Assembly (NCBI RefSeq): GCF_030733745.1 | Contig: NZ_JASHIK010000001.1 | Span: 542,120 to 606,119, forward strand | Source of the DNA: Stappia sp. MMSF_3263 | GTDB taxonomy: Bacteria > Pseudomonadota > Alphaproteobacteria > Rhizobiales > Stappiaceae | Length of the DNA stretch: 64,000 nt | Direction of reading: 5' to 3' | Shown here: piece by piece, positions 49,510 through 58,716 of the stretch | Position numbering within the stretch: position 1 is the stretch's first letter | Layout of the letters: every line of letters begins with the position of its first letter | The notes under the pieces: generated by a model | Database searches by the model: none | The model's input: only the letters and a program-made list of their open reading frames with translations | What the model was told of the DNA's origin: nothing | Position numbers and translations under genes: made by a program

Positions 49510-51690
49510 ATGGCTACGAAGATGGGCCACGGGATGGTCGCTGGCGGTTTCGCCATTCGGATGAGCGGTATGCTGCTCGCAACGACGGCCGTCAGCCTCG
49601 TGCTTGAGAGTGCGGCGTTCGCGCAGGGCGCGGAACCGACGGTTCTGGACAGGATCGTCATCGAGGGCGCGAGCTACGAGACCGACGATAGCGACAGCTA
49701 CACGACCAATCTGATCAGCGTCGGCGAGAAGGATGTGCTTTCCGTCCGGGAGATCCCGCAGTCGACGACGGTGCTGACGCGCGAGCGGCTCGAGGACGGC
49801 GGCTACACCTCGCTCGACACGGCCCTGCGCGAGACCCCCGGCATCGTCGTGCTGAACAACGACAATGGTCGGTCCAGTCTGTTCTCGCGCGGTTTCGAGT
49901 TCGACAACCTCTATTTCAACGGGTTGCCGGCGCCGCTTTCCAGCGTCTACGGCACACAGCCCGACATGGCGATCATCGACCATGTTGAGATCCTGCGCGG
50001 CCCGGCCGGCCTGTTCGGCGGCGCCGGCGAGCCGGCCGGTGCCATCAACATGCGGCTGAAGCAGGCCAAGAGCGAGTTCGAGGCCCGCTTCGAGGGAGCG
50101 TTCGGTTCCTGGGAGCACAAGCGCGGCGAGGTGGACGTCACCGGCCGGTTGAACGAATCCGGCTCCGTGCGCGGTCGTTTCGTTGGTGTCTTGCAGCATG
50201 AGAACGGCTTCGTCGACAGTGTCGAGAACGGTGTCGGCGTCGCCTATGGCACCATCCAGGCCGATATTGGCGACAGCACCACGGCGACTTTCTCGGTCAG
50301 TCACCAGGTGCGCGACATCACGCCGTTCAACGGCCTTCCGACCTTCCAGGACGGCACGCTGATCGATCTTCCGCGCTCCACCTTCACCGGCGCCGACTGG
50401 AACCGCTTCGACAACAGCGTCACCGACTATATCGGTGAACTGGAACACAAGTTCGACGACGGTGGCCACGCCAAGCTCTCCGCACGCTATCAGGCCACGG
50501 ATGCCGACTTCCTCTATGCTTGGGCGAACGGCTACGCTGCGCCGAACGGCGACATCATCTCCGGCGGCGGCGACACGTCCGACACGCGCTGGCTGGCGCG
50601 CGACTACGAGGCGGGTTCGCTCGCCATCGATGCGCATGTCAGCAAACCGTTCGAGCTGTTCGGCCAGGAGCACAACATCATCCTGGGTGCTGACTACCAG
50701 AACCAGGACATCACCATGCTGCAGGGCGCCGGTGTGATCGCCGGCAACCAGAACATCTACGGCTGGAACTCGGCGCTGCCCGAGCCGACGGTGAACTACA
50801 CGGTTCAGCAGGGCACGAAGACCGACCGTTTCGGCATCTACGGCCAGCTCCGCGTCAAGCCGATCGACCGGCTCACCCTGATCGGCGGCGGCCGCCTCAG
50901 CTGGTACAACGCCACGACGACCAACCTGGTCAGCGGTGCGATCACCAGCAAGCAGCAGGTCAACGCCAAGGTGACGCCCTATGCCGGCGTCGTCTTCGAC
51001 GTGACCGACTGGCTCTCGGCCTATTCGAGCTACACCGAGATCTTCCAGCCGCAGACGGCAACGGACGCGGCCGGCAACATCCTCGACCCGCGCGAGGGCC
51101 GGCAGTACGAGGTCGGCCTCAAGGCCGAGCTCTTCGACAGCGGCGTCAACGCTTCGCTTGCCTATTTCAACCTGCGCGACACCAACCGGGCGATCGCCGA
51201 TCCGCTGGTTCCCGGCGCGTCGGTCGCGCAGGGCGAGGTCGAGGTGCAGGGCATCGAGCTGGAAGCCTCCGGCTCGCCGCTGCCGGGCTGGGAGGTTGCC
51301 GGCGGCTACACCTATACCGACAGTCGTTTCCTGAACTCTGCGCAGGCCGGGCAGACCTTCAGCACGTACACGCCGCAGCACATGTTCCAGTTCTGGACCA
51401 AATACACATTCGACGAGACCGCGGGTGCGTTCGAGGGCGTTTTCGTTGGCGGCGGCGTCACTGCCTTCAGCTCGTTCTCCAGCGTGTCGCAGGGCGTCAC
51501 CATCAAGGCGCCGGGCTACGTCACCGCCGACCTGATGGCCGGCTACAAGATCAACGACAACTTCACCGCCACGCTGAACGTCAACAATGTCTTCGACCAG
51601 AAGTACTACTCGCGGGTCGGCGGCACCTCGGTGTTCAACTTCTATGGCGAGCCGCGCAGCGCGACCTTCCGTCTGTCGGCAAAGTTCTGA
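49510..51690 (+). CDS. TonB-dependent siderophore receptor (FhuE/ferrioxamine type)
   Basis: Outer-membrane receptor importing ferric siderophore. It has 726 residues: a long signal sequence (MATKMGHGMVAGGFAIRMSGMLLATTAVSLVLESAAFAQG), a plug domain (VREIPQSTTVLTRERLEDGGYTSLDTALRETPGIVV; IDHVEILRGPAGLFGGAGEPAGAIN), and a 22-strand barrel ending in an aromatic residue (RLSAKF), as required for outer-membrane insertion. No STN signalling domain is present, so control should come from the AraC regulator rather than FecI/R. ATG 49510 follows GGGGGTGA. First gene of a long iron operon. Confidence 0.93.
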   Translation: MATKMGHGMVAGGFAIRMSGMLLATTAVSLVLESAAFAQGAEPTVLDRIVIEGASYETDDSDSYTTNLISVGEKDVLSVREIPQSTTVLTRERLEDGGYTSLDTALRETPGIVVLNNDNGRSSLFSRGFEFDNLYFNGLPAPLSSVYGTQPDMAIIDHVEILRGPAGLFGGAGEPAGAINMRLKQAKSEFEARFEGAFGSWEHKRGEVDVTGRLNESGSVRGRFVGVLQHENGFVDSVENGVGVAYGTIQADIGDSTTATFSVSHQVRDITPFNGLPTFQDGTLIDLPRSTFTGADWNRFDNSVTDYIGELEHKFDDGGHAKLSARYQATDADFLYAWANGYAAPNGDIISGGGDTSDTRWLARDYEAGSLAIDAHVSKPFELFGQEHNIILGADYQNQDITMLQGAGVIAGNQNIYGWNSALPEPTVNYTVQQGTKTDRFGIYGQLRVKPIDRLTLIGGGRLSWYNATTTNLVSGAITSKQQVNAKVTPYAGVVFDVTDWLSAYSSYTEIFQPQTATDAAGNILDPREGRQYEVGLKAELFDSGVNASLAYFNLRDTNRAIADPLVPGASVAQGEVEVQGIELEASGSPLPGWEVAGGYTYTDSRFLNSAQAGQTFSTYTPQHMFQFWTKYTFDETAGAFEGVFVGGGVTAFSSFSSVSQGVTIKAPGYVTADLMAGYKINDNFTATLNVNNVFDQKYYSRVGGTSVFNFYGEPRSATFRLSAKF

Positions 51691-51776
51691 TCTCGTCCGC
51701 GCCGCGGATACACCACAGCAACGGGGCGGATGATCCGCCCCATTCGGGTACAACTCGAGAGCGGACAGGTTCATTC

Positions 51777-52070
51777 ATGCCGGGCATCCAGACAACGGTC
51801 GCGACCGCCAATGCTTCGCGCTACCTGCAGCAACTGTGCAAGCACTTTGCCCACAAGGTCGAGGTCAGCTTTGACGCACAGACGGGCAAGGTCGACTTTC
51901 CCTTCGGCGACTGCCGCATGTGGGCGGACGATGGTGCTCTGAGAATCGAGTGCGTGTCCGAAACACAGGAGACGCTGGCGCGGACGCATTTCGTCGTTCA
52001 TGACCACCTGACCCGCTTTTCCTGGCGGGAGAAGCCGGACATCGTCTGGGAGCCGAAGGTCCAGGCATGA
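51777..52070 (+). CDS. DUF2218-family protein
   Basis: 97 residues, soluble. Matches DUF2218 (RYLQQLCKHFAHKVEVSFDAQTGKVDFPFGDCRMWADDGALRIECVS; ending TRFSWREKPDIVWEP). The family often sits beside TonB siderophore receptors and may act in siderophore-iron release, but its function is unproven. ATG 51777 lies 86 bases after the receptor. Its stop overlaps the esterase ATG by 4 bases, so they are coupled. Confidence 0.85.
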   Translation: MPGIQTTVATANASRYLQQLCKHFAHKVEVSFDAQTGKVDFPFGDCRMWADDGALRIECVSETQETLARTHFVVHDHLTRFSWREKPDIVWEPKVQA

Positions 52071-53044
52071 CGCGCAACGTGATCCGGTCCGGATGGTTGA
52101 TTGCGGCCGTCGCGCTTCTCGCGGCGGCTGTCGTGCGTGGTGCGCAGGCGGAAGAGGTCTCGCGGCCTGTGGCAATCGAGGGGGCAGTGGAGATACCCTT
52201 CGTCTCCGAGGCCTCGGGAGAGGCGTTCCGCCTGCTCCTGTGGCGTCCGGACGGGCCGGCTCCGAAGGGCGGGTATCCGGTGCTCTACAGCTTCGACGGC
52301 GAGGACAGTTTCGCTCTTCTGACCGACATCGCCCGCATGCTCAATCCGGCTGCCACCAGGGTTGGCGTCGCTCCGGTCGCGGTCGCCGCCATCGCCTACC
52401 CGCCGGGCAGGGCGAGCCCCGACCGCCGGGTCTTCGACCTGACCCCTCCCGCCGCTTCCGCGACGGGGAGCCACCGGATGCCGGAGCGGCCGAACGGAAA
52501 GCCCTGGCCGAAGCTTGGCGGCGGCGACGCCTTTCTTGACATGCTGGAAAGCGAGGTGAAGCCGCGCGTGCGTTCAGCGCTGGGCGTCGAGACGGCCGCT
52601 CAAACACTGTTCGGCCATTCGCTTGGCGGTCTGATGGTGTTGCGCCGCCTCGTTACGGATCCGACTGCTTTCGACTGCTATGCCGCGAGCAGTCCCTCGC
52701 TATGGGTCGACGATCGCCGGATGCTTGCTGACATGGCCGCGTTCCTGGCGTCGTCGCCGAAGGAAGGCCGCAGGCCGCGCCTGCAGGTGTCGGTTGGCAG
52801 CGCGGAGGAAGACCTCGGCCCCTTCGATCCGGTTCAGGGGAAAGAGCTCGAGGCGCGCCGCCGCTGGATCGCCAACAACGCCATGGTCACCAACGCCCGC
52901 TCCCTTGCAAGGGTTGCCGAAGCGGGAAAGGGGCGCGCCGTGGCCTTCGCCTACCGTGAATATGAGGCGCGCGCCCATCAGCCAGCCAAGGTCGACGCCG
53001 CCCTCGATGCGATCGGACTCGCGCTTGAATGTGCCGGCCGTTAG
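52067..53044 (+). CDS. Exported alpha/beta hydrolase, IroE/Fes-like siderophore esterase
   Basis: 325 residues with a signal peptide (about 1-29). The esterase_D-type fold shows the nucleophile elbow GHSLGG (LFGHSLGGLMVLRRL) and the YSFDGEDSF segment; the acidic and histidine positions are expected in AFAYREYEARAHQ. Such enzymes hydrolyse ester siderophores in the periplasm to release iron. Translationally coupled to the DUF2218 gene and followed by the ABC importer genes, which supports that role. Other esters cannot be excluded. Confidence 0.8.
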   Translation: MTRNVIRSGWLIAAVALLAAAVVRGAQAEEVSRPVAIEGAVEIPFVSEASGEAFRLLLWRPDGPAPKGGYPVLYSFDGEDSFALLTDIARMLNPAATRVGVAPVAVAAIAYPPGRASPDRRVFDLTPPAASATGSHRMPERPNGKPWPKLGGGDAFLDMLESEVKPRVRSALGVETAAQTLFGHSLGGLMVLRRLVTDPTAFDCYAASSPSLWVDDRRMLADMAAFLASSPKEGRRPRLQVSVGSAEEDLGPFDPVQGKELEARRRWIANNAMVTNARSLARVAEAGKGRAVAFAYREYEARAHQPAKVDAALDAIGLALECAGR

Positions 53045-53073
53045 CAGTTCCACACATCCAACGGATGGAAGAC

Positions 53074-54003
53074 ATGTCCTATATCGCTCTTGCCCAAATG
53101 CTTCTGTTGCCGGTGCTGGCATTGGCTGCGGGGCCGATGCTTCTCCTTGCCCCGCATGCGCATGCCGAAACACTGCGCATCGAACATACGCAGGGTGTTA
53201 CCGAGGTGCCGCGCCTGCCGCAGACCCTGCTCGTCTTCGATCTGGCCGCACTTGACACGCTCGACGCGCTGGGCGTCGAACCGGCCGGCGTGCCGGAGGG
53301 CGTGAAGCCCGCCTATCTGAGGAAGTACGATGCGGATCGCTACGCAAAGATCGGTTCGCTGTTCGAGCCGGATTTCGAAGCCGTGGCCGCCGCCGCCCCG
53401 GACCTGGTCATTGTCGGCGGGCGATCGGCGGCCCAGTACCGCGAACTCTCGAAGATCGCTCCGACAATCGATATGACGGTCGACACCGGCAACTACTTCA
53501 AGGACGCAGCCGCGAAGATCCTGTCCATGGCGCGTATTCTGGACAAGGAGCCGGAGGCGGCCTCGCGGCTTGAGGCGCTGGAGGCATCCGTTGCAAAGCT
53601 GAAGGAGCAGGCCGGCGGTGTCGGCACGGCGCTTGTCATCATGACGACGGGCGGGCGCATGAGTGCCTACGGGCCCGGGTCACGCTTCGGTGTCATTCAC
53701 ACGGAACTCGGCATCAGGCCGGCCGCTCCGGACCTGACGGTGGCGACGCACGGACAGGCCATATCCTTTGAGTTCATCCTCAAGGCCGACCCGGACTACC
53801 TGTTTGTCATTGACCGCGATGCCGCCACCGGACAGAAAGGGCAGGCGGCCGAGGCTCTTCTCGACAACGACATCGTCCGCAAGACACGGGTCTGGGAAGC
53901 CGGCCGAGTGGTCTATCTGGATCCCGATAACTGGTATCTCAGCGGCACCGGCCTCACCGCCATGCAGGCGATGGTCGAAGAGATTGCCAAGGCAATCCAA
54001 TAG
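53074..54003 (+). CDS. Ferric siderophore ABC transporter, substrate-binding protein (FatB/CeuE type)
   Basis: 309 residues, periplasmic (signal sequence about 1-29, ending AHAET). The fold is the Fe-siderophore-binding type III: VFDLAALDTLDALGVEPAGVPEG and DLVIVGGRSAAQYRELSKIAPTIDMTVDTGNYFKD are typical FatB/CeuE segments. A tyrosine at the pocket is present in the DPDNWYLSGTG C-terminal part. ATG 53074 follows GGATGGAAG; ATG 53065 is the alternative. Followed immediately by the two permease genes. Confidence 0.9.
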   Translation: MSYIALAQMLLLPVLALAAGPMLLLAPHAHAETLRIEHTQGVTEVPRLPQTLLVFDLAALDTLDALGVEPAGVPEGVKPAYLRKYDADRYAKIGSLFEPDFEAVAAAAPDLVIVGGRSAAQYRELSKIAPTIDMTVDTGNYFKDAAAKILSMARILDKEPEAASRLEALEASVAKLKEQAGGVGTALVIMTTGGRMSAYGPGSRFGVIHTELGIRPAAPDLTVATHGQAISFEFILKADPDYLFVIDRDAATGQKGQAAEALLDNDIVRKTRVWEAGRVVYLDPDNWYLSGTGLTAMQAMVEEIAKAIQ

Positions 54004-54011
54004 GGCAGCAG

Positions 54012-55019
54012 GTGCCCGTGGCATCCCAAATGCAAGCAAGAACACTTCGCTCGACAATCGGCGGCCTGACGGCCGGTCTTCTGGTGCTGGGGGCCCTGGC
54101 GGCTGCGAGCCTTTTCATCGGCGTTGCGGACCTCACGCCGGCCCGTCTTGCCGACCCTGCAACGCGCGAGGCCGCGATGTCGACGCTGATGGACAGTCGT
54201 CTGCCGCGCACGATGGCCTTGCTTTTGTCCGGCTCCTGTCTGGCGATTGCCGGCGTCATCATGCAGATGCTGACACGCAACCGCTTCGTCGAACCGACAA
54301 CTGCCGGTACCACCGAGGCGGCCGGTTTCGGCATGCTGGTGATGCTGCTTCTGTTCCCCGGGGCGCCGGTGGTGATCAAGTCACTGGTCGCGGCAGGCTT
54401 TGCCTGCGCCGGCACGGCCGTGTTCCTGCGCCTGCTGCGGGCGGTGCCGCCAGGTGCGCCACTGCTGGTTCCGCTCACAGGCATCATGTTCGGCGGGATC
54501 GTCGGGTCGGTGACTGCCTTCATTGCCCATCGCTACGGGCTGATGCAGTCGCTTGGCGCATGGCGTAACGGAGACTTCTCCGTCGTGATCTCCGGGCGGT
54601 ATGAACTGCTCTGGCTCACCTTGGTCCTGAGTGTCGCGGCCTATCTTGCGGCCGACCGGTTCACCATCGCCGGGCTGGGCGGCGACATGAGCCGAAACCT
54701 GGGCCTCGACTACGGGAAGACCATGGCGGTCGGCCTCGTTATCGTATCGCTGGTTTCGGCCCTGGTCGTGACCACGGTCGGATCGATCCCGTTCCTGGGC
54801 CTTGTGGTTCCCAACCTCGTCAGCCTGGCGGCCGGGGACAACCTGCGTCGAACGCTGCCCTGGATGGCGATTTCCGGAGCCGCGGTCGTCCTTGTCTGCG
54901 ACATGGTCGGGCGTTTGATCGTGGCACCTTACGAGATCCCGGCGGGCACAGTCTTCGGGGTGCTTGGCAGCGCCGTCTTCCTCTATCTGCTGCTGGGGCG
55001 CTCGACCCGTGCGGCGTGA
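54012..55019 (+). CDS. Ferric siderophore ABC transporter permease (FatD type)
   Basis: 335 residues from GTG 54012, FecCD family with about nine or ten membrane helices. SRLPRTMALLLSGSCLAIAGVIMQMLTRNRFVEPTTAGTTEAAGFGML is the family opening; LGLVVPNLVSLAAGDNLRRTLPW holds the EAA-like coupling helix. It forms the permease dimer with the next gene and lies 8 bases after the binding-protein gene. Confidence 0.9.
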   Translation: MPVASQMQARTLRSTIGGLTAGLLVLGALAAASLFIGVADLTPARLADPATREAAMSTLMDSRLPRTMALLLSGSCLAIAGVIMQMLTRNRFVEPTTAGTTEAAGFGMLVMLLLFPGAPVVIKSLVAAGFACAGTAVFLRLLRAVPPGAPLLVPLTGIMFGGIVGSVTAFIAHRYGLMQSLGAWRNGDFSVVISGRYELLWLTLVLSVAAYLAADRFTIAGLGGDMSRNLGLDYGKTMAVGLVIVSLVSALVVTTVGSIPFLGLVVPNLVSLAAGDNLRRTLPWMAISGAAVVLVCDMVGRLIVAPYEIPAGTVFGVLGSAVFLYLLLGRSTRAA

Positions 55020-56010
55020 CGAGGTGGCAGGGGCGGGCCCGGTGACGAGGCCGCGAACGGTTCTGCTGGTGCTCGCCTGCACGGTCGTTGCGGTGGCCGT
55101 TATCTTCATGACGCTCGATGTGCGGGGCAACTGGGACTATGTGCTGGCGCTTCGCGCCCGCAAGCTGCTGGCGATTTGTGTTGTGGCGACGGCGATCGCG
55201 GTCTCGACCGTGGTCTTCCAGACGATCGCCGGCAACCGCATCCTCACCCCGTCCATCATGGGCTTCGATGCGCTCTATGCATTGCTACAGACGGTTTTCG
55301 TGTTCGTCCTGGGCACCGCGCGCCTGTCTTCCGTCGATCCGAGGTTGCTCTTCGCCGTCGAGGCGGGCGCGATGCTCCTGTTTTCCGTGCTGCTCTATCG
55401 TTGGCTGTTTCTGGGCGCGCGGCAGAACCTCCATCTGTTGTTGCTGGTCGGTGTGGTCTTCGGACTTTTCTTTCGCGGCTTGATGGTGCTTCTGCAGCGG
55501 GTGATCGACCCCAACGAGTTCGTTGTCCTGCAAGACCGGCTCTTCGCCAGTTTCAACGGGGTCGCACCCGACCTCCTTCTCGTGGCGACGCTCGTGACGG
55601 GCGGCGTCTGCCTGCTCGTCTGGCGAATGCGGGACAGGCTCGATGTCCTGCTCCTTGGTCGAGACCAGGCGATCAACCTGGGACTGGACTACCGCCGCAT
55701 GGTGTCGCTGATCCTCATCCTGGTCTCGCTCCAGGTGTCCGTGGCGACAGCACTGGTCGGCCCGCTCAACGGGTTCGAGCCCATCAGCTTCTTCGGGCTG
55801 CTCGTTGCCAATGTTACTTACCTGCTGATACCCGGCTTTCGGCATGGTCAGGTACTGACCGGGGCGGTGCTCGTTGGCATCCTGCTCCTGCTCGGCGGCC
55901 AGTTGGTGCTCGAGCAGGTTTTCGGTCTGGGCTCGGCGGTCGGCATCGTCACCGAGTTCGTCGGCGGGACGATGTTCATCATCATGCTGCTGAGGGGAAT
56001 GGCGCGTTGA
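55009..56010 (+). CDS. Ferric siderophore ABC transporter permease (FatC type)
   Basis: About 333 residues if GTG 55009 is used; GTG 55024 and GTG 55042 are also possible. FecCD family: RARKLLAICVVATAIAVSTVVFQTIAGNRILTPSIMGFDALYALLQTVF, then GRDQAINLGLDYRRM and FEPISFFGLLVANVTYLLIPGFRH with the coupling helix. It overlaps the preceding permease gene and its stop overlaps the TTG start of the ATPase gene. Confidence 0.88.
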   Translation: MRRDEVAGAGPVTRPRTVLLVLACTVVAVAVIFMTLDVRGNWDYVLALRARKLLAICVVATAIAVSTVVFQTIAGNRILTPSIMGFDALYALLQTVFVFVLGTARLSSVDPRLLFAVEAGAMLLFSVLLYRWLFLGARQNLHLLLLVGVVFGLFFRGLMVLLQRVIDPNEFVVLQDRLFASFNGVAPDLLLVATLVTGGVCLLVWRMRDRLDVLLLGRDQAINLGLDYRRMVSLILILVSLQVSVATALVGPLNGFEPISFFGLLVANVTYLLIPGFRHGQVLTGAVLVGILLLLGGQLVLEQVFGLGSAVGIVTEFVGGTMFIIMLLRGMAR

Positions 56011-56819
56011 TCGAGATCGACGGACTGACAAAGTCCTACGGGAGGCGCATCGTCGTCGACGGCGTCAGCCTGACCATCCCGCGCGGCGGGTTGACGGGGA
56101 TCATCGGGCCTAACGGGGCCGGCAAGTCGACGCTGCTGGGCCTTGCCTCGCGCCTGCTTGCTGCAGACCGGGGAACCGTCACGGTCGACGGGCTCGATGT
56201 CGCGCGCGCATCCGGCGAACTTCTTGCAAGGCGGCTCTCCGTTCTCAAACAGGAAAACCGGGTCGCCGCACGGCTGACGGTGCGCGATCTCGTCGCCTTC
56301 GGCCGCTACCCCCATTCGCGCGGACGCCTGTCCTCCAGCGAGTGGGCGCATGTGGAAAAGGCACTGGCTTTCCTCGACCTGCAGCCGATCTCAGGCAGCT
56401 TTCTCGACGAGCTTTCCGGTGGCCAGAGGCAGCGGGCCTATGTGGCGATGGTGCTGTCGCAGGACACCGACTACATGCTCTTCGACGAGCCTCTGAGCAG
56501 CCTTGACATTCGCCATGCCGTCTCGATGATGCATCTTCTGCGCAACGCCTCGCGGTCGTTCGGCAAGGCGGTGGTCGTCGTGCTGCACGATATCAACATC
56601 GCCGCCAATTTCGCCGACAGGATCATTGGCATGAAGGATGGCCGGGTCGCCTTTCACGGCGACACTGCGGACGTCATGACCGGTGCCTTCCTCAGCAGCA
56701 TCTACGACATCCCGATCAGGGTTCACCGCCTGGAGGGGCAATACGTGACCACCTACGCGTTGCCGGGCGGGCCCGAAGGGGGAGCGGGCGAGGATCCGGT
56801 CCTGGTGGCTGGCGATTGA
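56007..56819 (+). CDS. Ferric siderophore ABC transporter ATPase (FatE/FepC type)
   Basis: 270 residues. Walker A GPNGAGKST, Q-loop at KQENRV, signature LSGGQRQRAYVAMVL, Walker B MLFDEP and switch histidine VVLHDINIAA are all intact. The start is TTG 56007, which overlaps the previous stop (TTGA) and has a GAGGGGA site; no ATG is available close to LIEIDGLTKSYG. It completes the importer. Convergent with the TRAP operon downstream. Confidence 0.92.
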   Translation: MIEIDGLTKSYGRRIVVDGVSLTIPRGGLTGIIGPNGAGKSTLLGLASRLLAADRGTVTVDGLDVARASGELLARRLSVLKQENRVAARLTVRDLVAFGRYPHSRGRLSSSEWAHVEKALAFLDLQPISGSFLDELSGGQRQRAYVAMVLSQDTDYMLFDEPLSSLDIRHAVSMMHLLRNASRSFGKAVVVVLHDINIAANFADRIIGMKDGRVAFHGDTADVMTGAFLSSIYDIPIRVHRLEGQYVTTYALPGGPEGGAGEDPVLVAGD

Positions 56820-56862
56820 TCCGCGACCCGGCGCAGACCCGTTCACGTCCGGCCGCGCGCCT

Positions 56863-58167
56863 CTAGAGCAGTGAGGGTACCAGGGTCGCAAGCGCCGGAA
56901 ACACATAGACCAGCACGGCGATGGCGAGGATCATGGTCCAGTAGGGCGCAAGCCCGCGAAAGACTTCGGAAAGCCGCAGCTCCTTGTCCGGTATCGCGGC
57001 CAGGACGACAAACGCGCCGATCCCGAAGGGAGGTGTCAGGACGCCCGCCTCGATGACCAGGATGCCGACGATCGCAAACACCATCGGGTCGATGCCCATG
57101 GCCTGTGCGATTGGCCAGAACAGCGGCACCGTCAGCAGCATGATCGAGATGCTGTCGACGAAACAGCCGAGCACCAGCCAGATCGCCGCCATGACGAGGA
57201 TTGTCCCTGTCGGACCAAGCTCCATCGTCTCGAACAGCATGCCGACGAGCTGCGGGATGCCGGCAAGCGCCAGCAGCTTGGAATACATCGCCGCGCCCAG
57301 CAGCAGGAGCATGATCGGGGTGACGACCATGCCTGCCTCGCGGGTCGCCTCGACGATGGCGGTGCGGCTCATTCCCTTTGCCAGGGCCAGCAGCAAGGCG
57401 CCGGCAAGACCGACCGCGCTGCCTTCCGTCGGTGTGAAGAACCCGCCCCAGATGCCGCCGAGCGTCACCAGAATGATCAGCAGCACGCCGCCGATGCCGA
57501 CCGGGTCGGGCCGCGTCGCCGTGGCGTCAGCCACCGCCGTCTCCGATCTGACCATCTCCGGATTGCGGATCGCGCGCACGACACAGTAAAGGCCGAAGAG
57601 AACGGCAAGGGCGATGCCAGGCAGGACACCGGCGGCGAAAAGCCTGCCGATCGACTGTTCCGTCAGGATTGCCCAGACGATCATGAACACTGAAGGCGGG
57701 ATCAGCAGGCCGAGCACCGACGAGCCGGCGATGCAGCCGGCGGCGAAGCTGCGTTTGTAGCCTGCCGCCTGCATCGAGGGATAGGCGATGTGGCTGAACG
57801 TGGCGGCCGCGGCTACGCCGACGCCGGTGACGGCCGCGAAGAGCGCGTTGCCGGCCACGGTTGCCACTGCGAGCCGGGCCGGAACACGGCTGAAGGTGCG
57901 GTTGGCGGCCGTGAACAGATCGGTCGCCGCACCCGAGCGGGCGATCAAAAGGCCCATCACCGCAAACAGCGGGATCACCATCAGGTTGTAGTCGCGGATG
58001 CCGTCGAAGGCGGTCTGCTGCAGCAGACCCAGTGTCATCCACCAGTCCTGGAACAGCAGATAGAGGCCGACGGTGGAGCCGATCAGGAAGGAGAGCGCGA
58101 TATGGACGCCCGCCAGCGAGAGCACGAAGATGAGGCCAAGCGCGATCACCGCAGTTTGTTCGATCAT
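56863..58167 (-). CDS. TRAP transporter large permease (DctM type)
   Basis: 434 residues with about 12 membrane helices. Sodium- or proton-driven importer subunit. Characteristic segments are PLFAVMGLLIARSGAATDLF, GVAAAATFSHIAYPSM, IAGSSVLGLLIPPSVFMIVW and LTPPFGIGAFVVLAAI. ATG 58167 has AAAGGACTTCCC upstream and overlaps the DctQ stop (ATGA). The substrate is unknown; neighbouring genes suggest a carboxylic or ester-derived acid. Last gene of the operon. Confidence 0.92.
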   Translation of the reverse strand: MIEQTAVIALGLIFVLSLAGVHIALSFLIGSTVGLYLLFQDWWMTLGLLQQTAFDGIRDYNLMVIPLFAVMGLLIARSGAATDLFTAANRTFSRVPARLAVATVAGNALFAAVTGVGVAAAATFSHIAYPSMQAAGYKRSFAAGCIAGSSVLGLLIPPSVFMIVWAILTEQSIGRLFAAGVLPGIALAVLFGLYCVVRAIRNPEMVRSETAVADATATRPDPVGIGGVLLIILVTLGGIWGGFFTPTEGSAVGLAGALLLALAKGMSRTAIVEATREAGMVVTPIMLLLLGAAMYSKLLALAGIPQLVGMLFETMELGPTGTILVMAAIWLVLGCFVDSISIMLLTVPLFWPIAQAMGIDPMVFAIVGILVIEAGVLTPPFGIGAFVVLAAIPDKELRLSEVFRGLAPYWTMILAIAVLVYVFPALATLVPSLL

Positions 58168-58646
58168 AGGGAAGTCCTTTGCAGGGACACGCGCGCCTTC
58201 GTCAGGAAGGCGATGGCGAGCAGGCACCACAGAACGGCGACCGCAAGGCGAACCGGCCAGGCAGTGACGCGAAAGGCGTCGGTGCCGAAGAATTCATGGG
58301 TGCGGTAGGCCTGCAGTATCGGTTCCACGGCAAAGGCTGCGAGGCACAGGAACAGTGCGGCGCCGATCACGTTCGCCGCGGCCATCGCGATGGCGAGCAG
58401 CCGGCCCGGAAGCTTGTCCAGAAGCAGCGTCATCTGCAGAAGCCGGTCCCGCAGCAGGGCTTTCATGGCCTGCAGGAACGTGACAAGCACAAGGGCGATG
58501 GCCACGAGGTCGGCGGTTCCGGCGAAAGGCTGGCCGAAGGCAAGCCTTGCCACCACGTCGTAGACGATCAGCGCCGCGCAAAGATAGACGACGAGGCTGC
58601 CGGCATCTGCCAGCAGGCCCGCCGCCCGGTGGATGAAGCGTTCCAT
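58164..58646 (-). CDS. TRAP transporter small permease (DctQ type)
   Basis: 160 residues with four membrane helices, the usual DctQ size. YDVVARLAFGQPFAGTADLVAIALVLVTFLQAMKALLRDRLLQMTLL is the family core (the R-D-R-L-L-x-x-x-L segment included). It forms the membrane complex with DctM; the stop codon overlaps the DctM start. A strong hairpin lies in the gap between it and the binding-protein gene. Confidence 0.88.
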   Translation of the reverse strand: MERFIHRAAGLLADAGSLVVYLCAALIVYDVVARLAFGQPFAGTADLVAIALVLVTFLQAMKALLRDRLLQMTLLLDKLPGRLLAIAMAAANVIGAALFLCLAAFAVEPILQAYRTHEFFGTDAFRVTAWPVRLAVAVLWCLLAIAFLTKARVSLQRTSL

Positions 58647-58682
58647 GTTTTTCCCCGTTGGACGAATGGCTCGAACGGATTT

Positions 58683-58706
58683 CCGGCCGGGCAGGGACCC
58701 GGCCGG
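58683..58706 (-). other. Hairpin between TRAP binding-protein and DctQ genes
   Basis: Perfect 9-bp stem CCGGCCGGG / CCCGGCCGG with a 6-base loop, no T-run. Same location as the hairpin of the TAXI operon at 40851; probably lowers permease expression relative to the binding protein. Confidence 0.6.
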
Positions 58707-58716
58707 TTCCCTCGGC

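Noticed and set aside
49462..51774. 770-codon open frame on the minus strand
   Set aside because: Antisense to the TonB receptor, which has clear family motifs and a proper signal peptide.
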